Positions 1 through 6,675 of a stretch of 14,976 nucleotides of DNA are shown here, in pieces. Source of the stretch: an uncultured Eubacteriales bacterium (lineage in GTDB: Bacteria > Bacillota > Clostridia > Oscillospirales > QAMX01); contig CAJLFQ010000056.1 in assembly GCA_905205975.1 (NCBI GenBank), positions 1 through 14,976 on the forward strand, in the 5' to 3' direction. Position 1 is the first letter of the stretch, and every line of letters begins with the position of its first letter. A program made the translations under genes and the position numbers. Below the pieces are notes generated by a model. It saw only the letters and a program-made list of their open reading frames with translations, did not search any database and was not told the origin of the DNA.

Positions 1-19
1 GGAAATTTCGTTTTGGGGG

Positions 20-48
20 TTGACAAACGCTGGCGGATGGTGTATAAT
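20..48 (+). promoter_or_regulatory. Sigma-A promoter of tRNA-Val
   Basis: A perfect TTGACA -35 box (20-25) and a perfect TATAAT -10 box (43-48) are separated by 17 bases. Transcription would start near 55, about 40 bases before the tRNA. A full consensus promoter fits the high expression of stable RNA genes. Confidence 0.93.
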
Positions 49-94
49 ATACCTCGTTGAGCGCAGTAAACACTCACAAATCACAAAAGAATAT

Positions 95-170
95 GGACGC
101 TTAGCTCAGCTGGTAGAGCACTCGCTTGACGTGCGAGTGGTCAGCGGTTCGAACCCGTTAGCGTCCACCA
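95..170 (+). tRNA. tRNA-Val (anticodon GAC)
   Basis: The cloverleaf folds cleanly. The 7-bp acceptor stem GGACGCT/AGCGTCC spans 95-101 and 160-166. The D arm contains GCTCAGCTGGTAGAGC. The anticodon stem CTCGC/GCGAG encloses loop TTGACGT, so the anticodon is GAC and reads valine GUC (and GUU by wobble). The T arm carries GGTTCGAACCC-type sequence. The discriminator A and the CCA end (168-170) are encoded in the DNA. It stands alone, with its own promoter and terminator, and is not part of a tRNA cluster in this window. Confidence 0.97.
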
Positions 171-200
171 AACCCCTCCGAATAATCGGAGGGGTTTTTC
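171..200 (+). terminator. Rho-independent terminator of tRNA-Val
   Basis: An 11-bp stem (AACCCCTCCGA at 171-181 with its complement at 186-196) closes a 4-base ATAA loop and runs into TTTTT. It begins directly after the tRNA CCA end. Confidence 0.93.
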
Positions 201-303
201 TTTCCTGTTTCGCGTTGTTACTGAACTGATACCATTCTGCTTTGGCTGATGCCCGGATGATGCCTTTTATTCATGCGACGTTAACCACACTTTTCCAGCA
301 GCA

Positions 304-312
304 TGGTATAAT
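304..312 (+). promoter_or_regulatory. Possible extended -10 promoter for the ABC operon
   Basis: TGGTATAAT is an extended -10 element (TGN followed by a perfect TATAAT at 307-312). No good -35 box is seen at 16-18 bases upstream; the nearest resemblance, TTAACC at 281-286, is 20 bases away. If used, it gives a leader of about 170 bases before the ABC ATPase gene. Confidence 0.5.
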
Positions 313-331
313 TAGGTCAGCTACAAAATAG

Positions 332-357
332 ACATTCCCTCTCAATCAAGGGAATGT
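332..357 (+). other. Leader hairpin
   Basis: A perfect 9-bp inverted repeat (ACATTCCCT at 332-340, AGGGAATGT at 349-357) surrounds an 8-base loop. Only TTT C follows, so it is a weak terminator at best. It lies about 15-20 bases after the likely transcription start, so it may cap or regulate the leader RNA. Confidence 0.5.
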
Positions 358-489
358 TTCCGGTGGCTTTGGCGGGTTGTTTTGCTCCGTTCTTCGGTTT
401 TGCAGCGCAATCCTCCGCCCACTGAAAGCCCATGAAAAAGCCCTGCGCAAAGAAACGGACAGACCATGAAACAGAAGGAAGGTGAACTC

Positions 490-1314
490 ATGGAGAATCC
501 GCAAGATTCATCTCCGGCCAAAAACAGCCGCACCATCATTGAGCTGACGCATCTTCGGAAGGTCTTTCAGATCGGCAAAGAGCGCGTTGTCGCCTTGAAC
601 GACATTTCGCTCTCCATTCAGGAAGGCGAAATCTGCTGTCTGCTCGGTACATCCGGCTCCGGCAAATCGACGCTTTTGAACATGATGGCCGGGCTGGATA
701 AACCGACCGCCGGTCAGATTGTCATTTGCGGCCAGCATCTTGAAAAGATGAGTGAACGGCGAATCACACTCCTGCGCCAGAAATATATGGGGTTTGTTTT
801 CCAGTCTTACAACCTCCTGCCAAACCTCACCGCCATTGAAAACGTCGCTTTGCCGCTGACGTTCCGCGGTGTCCGTGCCCGGAAGCGGAACCCAATCGCC
901 GTCGCCATGCTGAAAGCGGTCGGACTTGGCAGCCGGATGAAACATAAGCCCACGCAAATGAGCGGCGGCCAGCAGCAGCGCGTCGGTATCGCCCGCGCTT
1001 TTGCTGCCAAACCGAAGATCATTTTTGCCGACGAACCAACCGGCAACCTGGACTCCAAAACAACGGTCGAAGTCATGGAAATGATGATTCGGATGGCGCG
1101 TGAAAACAAACAGACCATGATCATTGTCACACACGAGCGCAGCATTGCACGCTATGCCGACAAGGTCTATTTCATGCGGGACGGCTGCATCTATCACATC
1201 GACCGTGACGCCAGCGGCATGCCGCTGGAACCGGTTGACGAAGCTGCTCCGGCAGAAACACAAGCAATGGCATCCAGCCCGGAAGACACTGCCCGGGTGT
1301 CACATCAAAATTGA
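490..1314 (+). CDS. ABC transporter ATP-binding protein (MacB/LolD type)
   Basis: This is the cytoplasmic ATPase of an ABC system and should power the permease two genes downstream. In the 274-residue protein, Walker A GTSGSGKST is at 53-61, the Q-loop FVFQSYNLL has Gln105, the signature MSGGQQQR is at 157-164, Walker B IIFADEPT is at 177-184, and the switch histidine is in VTHE (His215). The sequence around these motifs, including the TGNLDS segment, is typical of the MacB/LolD/FtsE-like subfamily (COG1136), which works by mechanotransmission or export, not uptake. I chose ATG 490 because AGGAAGGTG lies just ahead; ATG 466 would add eight residues but has no Shine-Dalgarno. The last 35 or so residues (Ala/Glu/Ser-rich) extend past the usual domain end. 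The gap to the next gene is 16 bases. Motifs make the family certain; the substrate is unknown. Confidence 0.96.
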   Translation: MENPQDSSPAKNSRTIIELTHLRKVFQIGKERVVALNDISLSIQEGEICCLLGTSGSGKSTLLNMMAGLDKPTAGQIVICGQHLEKMSERRITLLRQKYMGFVFQSYNLLPNLTAIENVALPLTFRGVRARKRNPIAVAMLKAVGLGSRMKHKPTQMSGGQQQRVGIARAFAAKPKIIFADEPTGNLDSKTTVEVMEMMIRMARENKQTMIIVTHERSIARYADKVYFMRDGCIYHIDRDASGMPLEPVDEAAPAETQAMASSPEDTARVSHQN

Positions 1315-1330
1315 AACGAGGTAGACAATT

Positions 1331-4105
1331 ATGAGGAACGCTTTCAAGCTGTCTGTCACGCGCAGGACCTTCTGCATACTTCTGGCAATGCTCCTGATCC
1401 TCCCGCTCCTGCCGGCAGCCTTTTCGTCTTCGGCCGACAACGGCACTTTTTCTGTCGATGTCAAGGCCTCGCTCCACGCAGGCGCCAAAGGCACAAAACT
1501 GTATGTCACCGTTCAGAACAACAGCGCGGCTGCGCTGTCCAATGTGAAAGCTTCACTGGAAACCGATGGCGTTCTTACCTTGGCAGCCGGTGAAACGGCT
1601 GAAAAAGAGGTTGCCGCATCGCTCCCGGCAGGCGCCTCCAGAACCATTACATACGCCGTCGATGTTTCGGCTGCCGCACCTTCTTCAACCGTTGTCACAG
1701 TGGCTGTCCGCCACGGCGATTCCGCCGCCGAGCGGCACGCTGTTTCTCTGGCTGTCAGCAGCGGCGCAGCAGTCTCGCTGCGTGATGTTTCCTTCAGCCG
1801 CAAACTGTATGCCGATACGACCTGCCTAATGACGCTGACGCTGGTCAACGCCGGCTCCGCCGCTGCGACCGATATCAACGTGAACCTCTCCGGTTTTGAC
1901 GGCAGCGTTGCACTCGACAACGATTCCGCCGCCAAGTACGTCGACCGCATTGAGGCCGGTCAGACGGCGGTTGTCGTTTATCAGATCAAGGCAAACGCTT
2001 CCGCTGCGGGGATTTCGACCCTGAAGGCCAACATCTCGTATTCTTCTGAGGGCTTCCCGCCGGAAGAAACGGAAAGCGCTGTCAATGTCCCGGTTTCGAC
2101 AGTGCCTGACATTGACCCGGATCCGGTTGACGAAACACTGCCGGAGCTGATCATCGATTCTTTCACGGCGGATCCTAAGGTCATCCAATCCGGTTCAACC
2201 GTCAAGTTCACCATCAAGGTCATCAACCCCGCTTTCTCCGCGACGAATTCCAAGGTTCGCGTGACCGTGACCGCCTCCAGCGATCTCATGCTGCCCAGCG
2301 GACAGAGCAACGTTCTGGTGCTTGATCCGGTCAGCTCGCTGACGCCCCGCACCGGTTCGATCTCTTTTGATGTCAAATCCGGGCTGGAAACACAGATGTG
2401 CGAGATCACCGTCCGGCTCGACTACACCGATGCGAACGGAAAAGTCTGTCAGGTCTCCAATACGCAAAGCATCAAAATCAACGGAAAAGGCGGATCCGTG
2501 AAACCGGAATCCCGCATTTCCCTTTCCGGCTTCTCCACAAACCCGGCCACGGTTCCAGCCAACAGCCGCTTTGTTGCCTCTTTGATTTACAAAAATGCCG
2601 GTACGGTTGATTTTTCCGCCGTGTCGTTCAGCATTGCCAACCTGTCTGCTGACGGCTTCTCCCCCATCGGCGACGGCGCCATCTACAACGCAGGCGCTTT
2701 GAAAGCCGGCGCAACCGGGAAAGCAACCTTCACCCTGTATGCCGGTGAAGGGCTGAAACCGGGCGTCAACGAACTGGAAGTTTCCGGCATCTTTACCACT
2801 GCTGACGGTGAACAGACAGAATTTTCTCAGAAATTCTTCGTTCAGGTCGCGTACAGCGCCGTTTCTTCCAACGCCCCCAATCTGGTTATTACTTCTGCTA
2901 CGGCGCCAAACGCCAAAGCCGGTGAAAAAGCAAGCTTGACCGTTGTCGTCGAGAATCGCGGCAAAGGCACTGCCGAAAACGCCGTCCTCACCGTCAGCGG
3001 TCTCAGCGCCTCCGGCATCATGCTGCAGGATACACTGGACACCTTCACCGTCGGCACGCTGAAAGCCGGCGCCAAAAAAACGCTTGTCATCCCGCTGAAA
3101 ATCAGCAAGGAATGTGCTGCATATACGCCGCTTGAACTGACTCTGAAGCACAGCGCCTCTGCGGACGCCGCTGCACAGACCATTTATCTGTCGGTTACGC
3201 CTTCTGAGGATTCCCCAACCGGTGACGATGATGTTTCTCTGCCGCGCGTCATCGTTGACACCTATACGATTGACCCGGAGACCGCGCAGGCGGGCGGCAA
3301 CTTCCTGTTCACCTTCACACTGAAAAACACCAGCAAGACGCTGGCCATCACCAACTTCAAGATTACGATTTCTTCTGCCGACGGTATTTTCACGCCTGTT
3401 TCCGGCAGCAACACCTTCTATACGGAAAGCATCGGCCCCGGCGCAACAAGTGAATACAGCATTCAGCTCAACGCCAAAGCAGCGGCTGAGCAGAAGAGCT
3501 ATCCGATTTCCATCGCGGTTGAATACGAATACGGTAAAGGCAAAAGCTTCTCCGGCTCCGAAGAAATCAACGTTTATGTCATTCAGCCGATTCGTCTGGA
3601 GTTCTCCAACATCAACTATCAGCCGTCGGCCATGAGCGGCGAATCCATCTATCTCTCGCTCTCCTATTTCAACAAGGGCAAGAGCCCGCTGAACAACCTG
3701 ACGGTCTCTATGGAAGGCGATTTCATGCTTTCTGAAGGCGATCAGTTTATCGGCAACTTCCCAGCAGGCAGCAGCGACTACTTTGAAGCGCAGCTCTTCC
3801 CCATGAACGTCGGCACCGTGACCGGCACGCTGGTCTTCACATTTGAAGACGACGCAGGTAATCAGCAGCGCAAAGAGGTACCGATTACCGTGGACGTCAT
3901 GGAAAACACCGATCCGGTTGGACCGATTGATCCGGTGGATCCGATTGACCCGGTGGATCCGGTGGATCCGAACGAACACAAAGGCATCGCATGGTACTGG
4001 TGGGTTGCCGGCGGCGTCGCTGTCGCTGCACTCCTGACCGTTGCAGTCGTCCTTGTTGTTCGCAAGAAGAAGAAAAAGGCCGCGGCAGATGAATGGAGCA
4101 ACTGA
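1331..4105 (+). CDS. Secreted, membrane-anchored CARDB/Ig-like repeat protein of the ABC operon
   Basis: The 924-residue protein starts with a signal peptide (basic MRNAFKLSVTRR, then hydrophobic ILLAMLLILPLLPAAF, cleavage probably near residue 33-37). About seven repeats of roughly 120 residues follow, beginning near residues 36, 145, 270, 393, 514, 636 and 753. They share the pattern of CARDB/COG1361 domains: a strand such as LVITSAT, a short gap, AGEKASLTVVVENRGKG, then alternating strands ending in a Gly/Ala/Lys turn. An Asp-Pro-Val/Ile linker (861-881), one membrane helix (about 888-910) and a KKKKK stop-transfer tail close the protein, giving repeats outside and the C-terminus inside. 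The ribosome binding site CGAGGT precedes ATG 1331. Lying between ATPase and permease, it probably binds substrate or contacts the wall as the accessory part of the transporter. Domain class is a judgement by pattern; the function is inferred from position. Confidence 0.88.
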   Translation: MRNAFKLSVTRRTFCILLAMLLILPLLPAAFSSSADNGTFSVDVKASLHAGAKGTKLYVTVQNNSAAALSNVKASLETDGVLTLAAGETAEKEVAASLPAGASRTITYAVDVSAAAPSSTVVTVAVRHGDSAAERHAVSLAVSSGAAVSLRDVSFSRKLYADTTCLMTLTLVNAGSAAATDINVNLSGFDGSVALDNDSAAKYVDRIEAGQTAVVVYQIKANASAAGISTLKANISYSSEGFPPEETESAVNVPVSTVPDIDPDPVDETLPELIIDSFTADPKVIQSGSTVKFTIKVINPAFSATNSKVRVTVTASSDLMLPSGQSNVLVLDPVSSLTPRTGSISFDVKSGLETQMCEITVRLDYTDANGKVCQVSNTQSIKINGKGGSVKPESRISLSGFSTNPATVPANSRFVASLIYKNAGTVDFSAVSFSIANLSADGFSPIGDGAIYNAGALKAGATGKATFTLYAGEGLKPGVNELEVSGIFTTADGEQTEFSQKFFVQVAYSAVSSNAPNLVITSATAPNAKAGEKASLTVVVENRGKGTAENAVLTVSGLSASGIMLQDTLDTFTVGTLKAGAKKTLVIPLKISKECAAYTPLELTLKHSASADAAAQTIYLSVTPSEDSPTGDDDVSLPRVIVDTYTIDPETAQAGGNFLFTFTLKNTSKTLAITNFKITISSADGIFTPVSGSNTFYTESIGPGATSEYSIQLNAKAAAEQKSYPISIAVEYEYGKGKSFSGSEEINVYVIQPIRLEFSNINYQPSAMSGESIYLSLSYFNKGKSPLNNLTVSMEGDFMLSEGDQFIGNFPAGSSDYFEAQLFPMNVGTVTGTLVFTFEDDAGNQQRKEVPITVDVMENTDPVGPIDPVDPIDPVDPVDPNEHKGIAWYWWVAGGVAVAALLTVAVVLVVRKKKKKAAADEWSN
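3911..3973 (+). repeat. 9-bp tandem repeat encoding Asp-Pro-Val/Ile linker
   Basis: Seven 9-base units of the form GATCCGGTG/GATCCGATT encode (D/G)-P-(V/I/N) triplets at residues 861-881 of the repeat protein. The linker separates the folded repeats from the membrane helix, as a stiff spacer through the wall would. Perfect-unit repeats of this kind can expand or shrink by slippage. Confidence 0.85.
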
Positions 4106-4186
4106 TGCACCTGCGCGCTCCATGCATTCAATTCTATGGAAAGAAGAGTTTTCACGCATTAAGCGATTGAAAACGCGGTCACATCG

Positions 4187-5560
4187 ATGAAAAAATGGGA
4201 TATTTTCACGTTCGCCTTTCACAACTTCATGCGGCGGAAAACCAGAAGCGCCCTGACCGTTCTGGGCGTTGTGATCGGGACGGCAGCAGTTGTCATCATG
4301 ATTTCCATCGGCGTCGGCATGAATGTCGGGTTTGAACAGCAGATCAGTCAATGGTCCAACCTGCGGCAGATCAACGTCTATAAAAACTACGGCTACAACG
4401 ACGACGGCAGCCAAACCACCGTCATCGGCAAGATGAACCGTGAAGGGCTGGAAGCCATCCGTCAGATTCCGCACATCACAGCTTCAACGCCTCAGACCAA
4501 CGTCTACGCGACGCTCGTGATGGGACGCAAGCAGGCTTCAATCAGTTTTATCGGCATCGATGTCTCGCAGATGCAGGCGCTCGGCTATACCATCGGAGAA
4601 GGCCGTCTGCTCGATGAAAACGATGTCGGCAAGGATACGTTTATCATGACATACAATGTTCCGTTTCTGATTTCAAGCCCAAAAAAACCGGTCTACTGGT
4701 ACGACCCGGACTACGGAGAACCGCACCCGTTTGACGCGCTGGAGCAGACATTCAAGATGACTCTGGATAATTCCTATCGCACAGGCCCCCAGGATTTGAG
4801 CAAGCCGAAGACAAAGCTCTACAAAGCGCACTGTGCCGGCATTCTCCAGCAGAAGCCGGAAGGGACCTATGAAGACACCTGCATCTACATGGACATAGAC
4901 CTCCTCCTCAAATACCGGAAGGAATATCAGAAAACCAGCAGCGACGGGTTCAAGTTCAGTCCGCAGCCTTTCGGCAAAGGCGGCAATGACGCCGACAAGG
5001 ATCTCTATGATCAGTTCATCGTCCTTGTGGATGAGACCAAGAACGTACAGGATGTTGAAAAACAGATCCGTGCGCTCGGATACAACACCGACAGCTCGAT
5101 GAGCTACCTGACCGAAATGCAGGAGCAATCCAAATTCCTGCGGACCATCCTCGGCGCTATCGGCATCATTGCCTTCTTCGTCGCTGCACTGAGCATCACG
5201 AATACGATGATCATGTCAATCTACGAACGGACGCGCGAAATCGGCGTCATGAAAGTGCTTGGCTGCCGCGTCCGCGACGTGCGCTCCATGTTTCTTGTCG
5301 AGGCGGGCATCATCGGTCTCGTCGGCGGAATCTTCGGCGTTTTCCTGAGCTACGGGGCTGCTGCGCTGCTCAACTACCTCGGCAAAGACAGCGGCGGCAT
5401 TCTGGGATATTCCACCGGCGGTGCGAATATCTCCGTCATCCCGCCCTGGCTGTCGCTCGTTGCGCTGGCACTCGCCTGCTGCGTCGGCATCGTCTCCGGT
5501 CTCTACCCGGCCATCCGCGCGACACGCCTTCCGGCCTTGGAAGCGCTCAAAAACGAATAA
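4187..5560 (+). CDS. ABC transporter permease, FtsX/MacB type
   Basis: The 457-residue membrane protein has the four-helix MacB layout. A first helix at about 21-43 (SALTVLGVVIGTAAVVIMIS) follows the typical NFMRRKTRS start. A large extracytoplasmic domain of some 270 residues comes next, then three helices at about 317-343, 367-393 and 419-442. The segment ERTREIGVMKVLGCR after helix 2 and the end PAIRATRLPALEALKNE are hallmarks of the FtsX/MacB (COG0577) family. It should pair with the ATPase encoded at 490-1314. Between the genes lie 81 bases without a terminator. There is no strong Shine-Dalgarno before ATG 4187, so translation may be weak or coupled in some other way. MacB relatives expel peptides, antibiotics or lipids, or act on envelope processes; which one applies here is unknown. 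Confidence 0.95.
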   Translation: MKKWDIFTFAFHNFMRRKTRSALTVLGVVIGTAAVVIMISIGVGMNVGFEQQISQWSNLRQINVYKNYGYNDDGSQTTVIGKMNREGLEAIRQIPHITASTPQTNVYATLVMGRKQASISFIGIDVSQMQALGYTIGEGRLLDENDVGKDTFIMTYNVPFLISSPKKPVYWYDPDYGEPHPFDALEQTFKMTLDNSYRTGPQDLSKPKTKLYKAHCAGILQQKPEGTYEDTCIYMDIDLLLKYRKEYQKTSSDGFKFSPQPFGKGGNDADKDLYDQFIVLVDETKNVQDVEKQIRALGYNTDSSMSYLTEMQEQSKFLRTILGAIGIIAFFVAALSITNTMIMSIYERTREIGVMKVLGCRVRDVRSMFLVEAGIIGLVGGIFGVFLSYGAAALLNYLGKDSGGILGYSTGGANISVIPPWLSLVALALACCVGIVSGLYPAIRATRLPALEALKNE

Positions 5561-5564
5561 ACAA

Positions 5565-5601
5565 AAGAAACCCGCTGTACAGACTGTACAGCGGGCTTCT
5601 T
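5565..5601 (+). terminator. Terminator of the ABC operon
   Basis: CCCGCTGTACA (5571-5581) pairs with TGTACAGCGGG (5585-5595) around a 3-base loop. An outer AAGAA/TTCTT arm extends the stem after one mismatch. It sits 10 bases after the permease stop. The stem is the same as in the terminator at 8078-8114; the two belong to a duplicated segment. Confidence 0.85.
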
Positions 5602-5646
5602 GATGCACTGGAATGTTTTTGCTGTTTATTTGCCCATCAGGCGTTC
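5568..5646. repeat. Direct repeat copy 1: terminator plus remnant of nfnB 3' end
   Basis: This stretch matches 8081-8158 in the same orientation, with about ten differences over 79 aligned positions by eye, including one single-base indel. The last 27 bases (5620-5646) are identical to 8132-8158. Read on the minus strand, it encodes the last residues of the nfnB product, NHERLMGK followed by TAA (stop at 5629-5631), and then the likeness fades. It is therefore a dead fragment of a gene end, not a gene. Confidence 0.85.
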
Positions 5647-5658
5647 GTGATTGACAGC
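5629..5658 (-). pseudogene. Remnant of an nfnB/gltA-like 3' end
   Basis: On the minus strand, codons ending in TAA at 5629-5631 read VNHERLMGK, against SIHERLMGK at the intact end (8138-8164). Only about nine codons are recognisable. There is no start or other part of the gene nearby. Confidence 0.7.
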
Positions 5659-5685
5659 CTTCGACAGCATTCGACATTTTTGACG
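5651..5685 (+). promoter_or_regulatory. Helically phased TYGACA repeats, possible operator
   Basis: TTGACA (5651), TCGACA (5661), TCGACA (5671) and TTGACG (5680) follow each other at 10, 10 and 9 bases, so all face the same side of the helix. They end 9 bases before the extended -10 region of the island promoter. Direct repeats at one-turn spacing upstream of a promoter without a usable -35 box suggest an activator or response-regulator site. Confidence 0.5.
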
Positions 5686-5694
5686 TTATTCGTA

Positions 5695-5703
5695 TGCTAT
5701 AAT
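5695..5703 (+). promoter_or_regulatory. Extended -10 promoter of the island genes
   Basis: TGCTATAAT gives TGN plus a perfect TATAAT (5698-5703). No -35 box lies at normal distance: TTGACG at 5680 leaves only a 12-base spacer, and TCGACA at 5671 leaves 21. Transcription would start near 5710, about 70 bases before the likely translation start. Confidence 0.7.
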
Positions 5704-5765
5704 TAATTTAAAGAATGGTTTATGTGATTTTGTTCGTTTGTCTACGCACCATTGTTTTCAAAGTG

Positions 5766-5782
5766 AGGAGGTAAATCAAATA
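5766..5782 (+). promoter_or_regulatory. Perfect ribosome binding site followed by ATA instead of ATG
   Basis: AGGAGGT at 5766-5772 is a full Shine-Dalgarno. Seven bases later, in frame with the glycosidase-like gene, stands ATA (5780-5782). No ATG, GTG or TTG occurs at usable distance from this site. The only conventional in-frame alternative, TTG at 5738, has no Shine-Dalgarno. Confidence 0.75.
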
Positions 5783-6625
5783 GCTTCGTTCGGATTTCAG
5801 TCTTATTCAATTGGTTCCCGCACAGTACATCTCAAATGGATCAAAACAAACCATACCCAAATTCGTCTCGTCAGACCTTCAGGAACAGATAGCGTTTACT
5901 CGTATTGCTCATCTCATCCTGGAACGTATGGCATTAACGGAACGTTTTATTGCACATCTTCTGGCATTCCATCTGGCTATTCTGTTGGAGATATTCATCG
6001 AATATCTCTTTATAATGCAAACTTGGGTTCTTCTCCGGCAACCTCTGTTCGTCCGTTTGGCGAAGTCAATGTCGACAACACTTTTTTTATGTATTGTCAG
6101 CGTCAGCCAACTACGTCCATCCCTTATATCGTCGGTTCCGATCAATTTCAAGGGAATATTTCAGCCTATCGTTTTCAAGGGCAACACGCTTTGGAGTTGA
6201 CAAATCTTCGATGGGCTGTTGGAGGATTTGGTCTCTATTTGGATAGTCCTATTTCAAGTGCATCTCAGTACAACAACCTTTTAACTGCTGAAAACGCATG
6301 GAGTGGTTTTAAAGCCATTGCTCCACGCGCTGCCATCTTTTATATTGGCGGTTCAGCGGTTAGTGAAAACATTGTTTTATTCACGGTCTTTGCAGATACG
6401 CAGTTATATAGCGGAACGTCTTCTACCCTCAGCTCCCGTTCAGGCGGCGTTACTCCGTATGAACTGCGTTCTATTATTAAAGATATTTTTCCGACTGCGA
6501 CATCACATGGCGTTATCTTAGACGGTGGTAGTTCAACCGGAATTGCATATAAAAATGCATCTGGTGGTTTGTACGCGCAAATGGTTGGAACATACGCGGA
6601 CACAACAATTGTTACATCTATGTGA
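5780..6625 (+). CDS. NAGPA-type phosphodiester glycosidase-like protein with ATA start
   Basis: This 281-residue protein (numbered from ATA 5780) resembles the NAGPA phosphodiester glycosidase fold. GINGTFYC at 51-58 matches the family GINGGFF motif. PRAAIFYIGG...IVLFTVFADT (182-207) matches the conserved strand pair, and GVILDGGSSTGIAYK (244-258) matches the LDGGGSST motif. Family members cleave sugar-1-phosphodiester bonds on glycoconjugates or surface polymers. No signal peptide or membrane segment is visible, which is odd for a family that mostly acts outside the cell. The start follows the only good ribosome binding site; a TTG at 5738 would add 14 residues. The gene is AT-richer than its neighbours (25 G+C in the 60 bases 6061-6120) and is followed after 50 bases by the lipoprotein gene. 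The fold call rests on two short motifs plus their order. The gene may be poorly translated or damaged at its start. Confidence 0.75.
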   Translation: MASFGFQSYSIGSRTVHLKWIKTNHTQIRLVRPSGTDSVYSYCSSHPGTYGINGTFYCTSSGIPSGYSVGDIHRISLYNANLGSSPATSVRPFGEVNVDNTFFMYCQRQPTTSIPYIVGSDQFQGNISAYRFQGQHALELTNLRWAVGGFGLYLDSPISSASQYNNLLTAENAWSGFKAIAPRAAIFYIGGSAVSENIVLFTVFADTQLYSGTSSTLSSRSGGVTPYELRSIIKDIFPTATSHGVILDGGSSTGIAYKNASGGLYAQMVGTYADTTIVTSM

Positions 6626-6675
6626 TATCTTCATTCGAATATATTTTCTTTTACTAACAAAAATGAGGTGATCTT

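Larger units (their letters stand above)
201..489 (+). other. Intergenic region and leader before the ABC operon
   Basis: There is no convincing gene in this stretch. An ATG at 466 is in frame with the ABC ATPase but lacks a ribosome binding site. The stretch holds a possible extended -10 promoter near 304-312 and two sets of inverted repeats between 332 and 430, described separately. Positions 201-300 show nothing I can name. Confidence 0.6.

Noticed and set aside
466..489. Upstream ATG giving the ABC ATPase eight extra residues
   Set aside because: No ribosome binding site precedes it, while ATG 490 has AGGAAGGTG at good spacing.
2195..4474. Very long open frame on the minus strand, antisense to the repeat protein gene
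   Set aside because: Its product is Arg/Val/Asp-rich with no recognisable domain and no ribosome binding site. The plus strand carries a signal peptide, clear repeats and a membrane anchor in an operon, so the antisense frame is a by-product of GC-rich codons.
5680..5703. TTGACG as the -35 box of the island promoter
   Set aside because: The spacer to TATAAT would be only 12 bases, too short for sigma-A. The extended -10 element or an activator is a better explanation.
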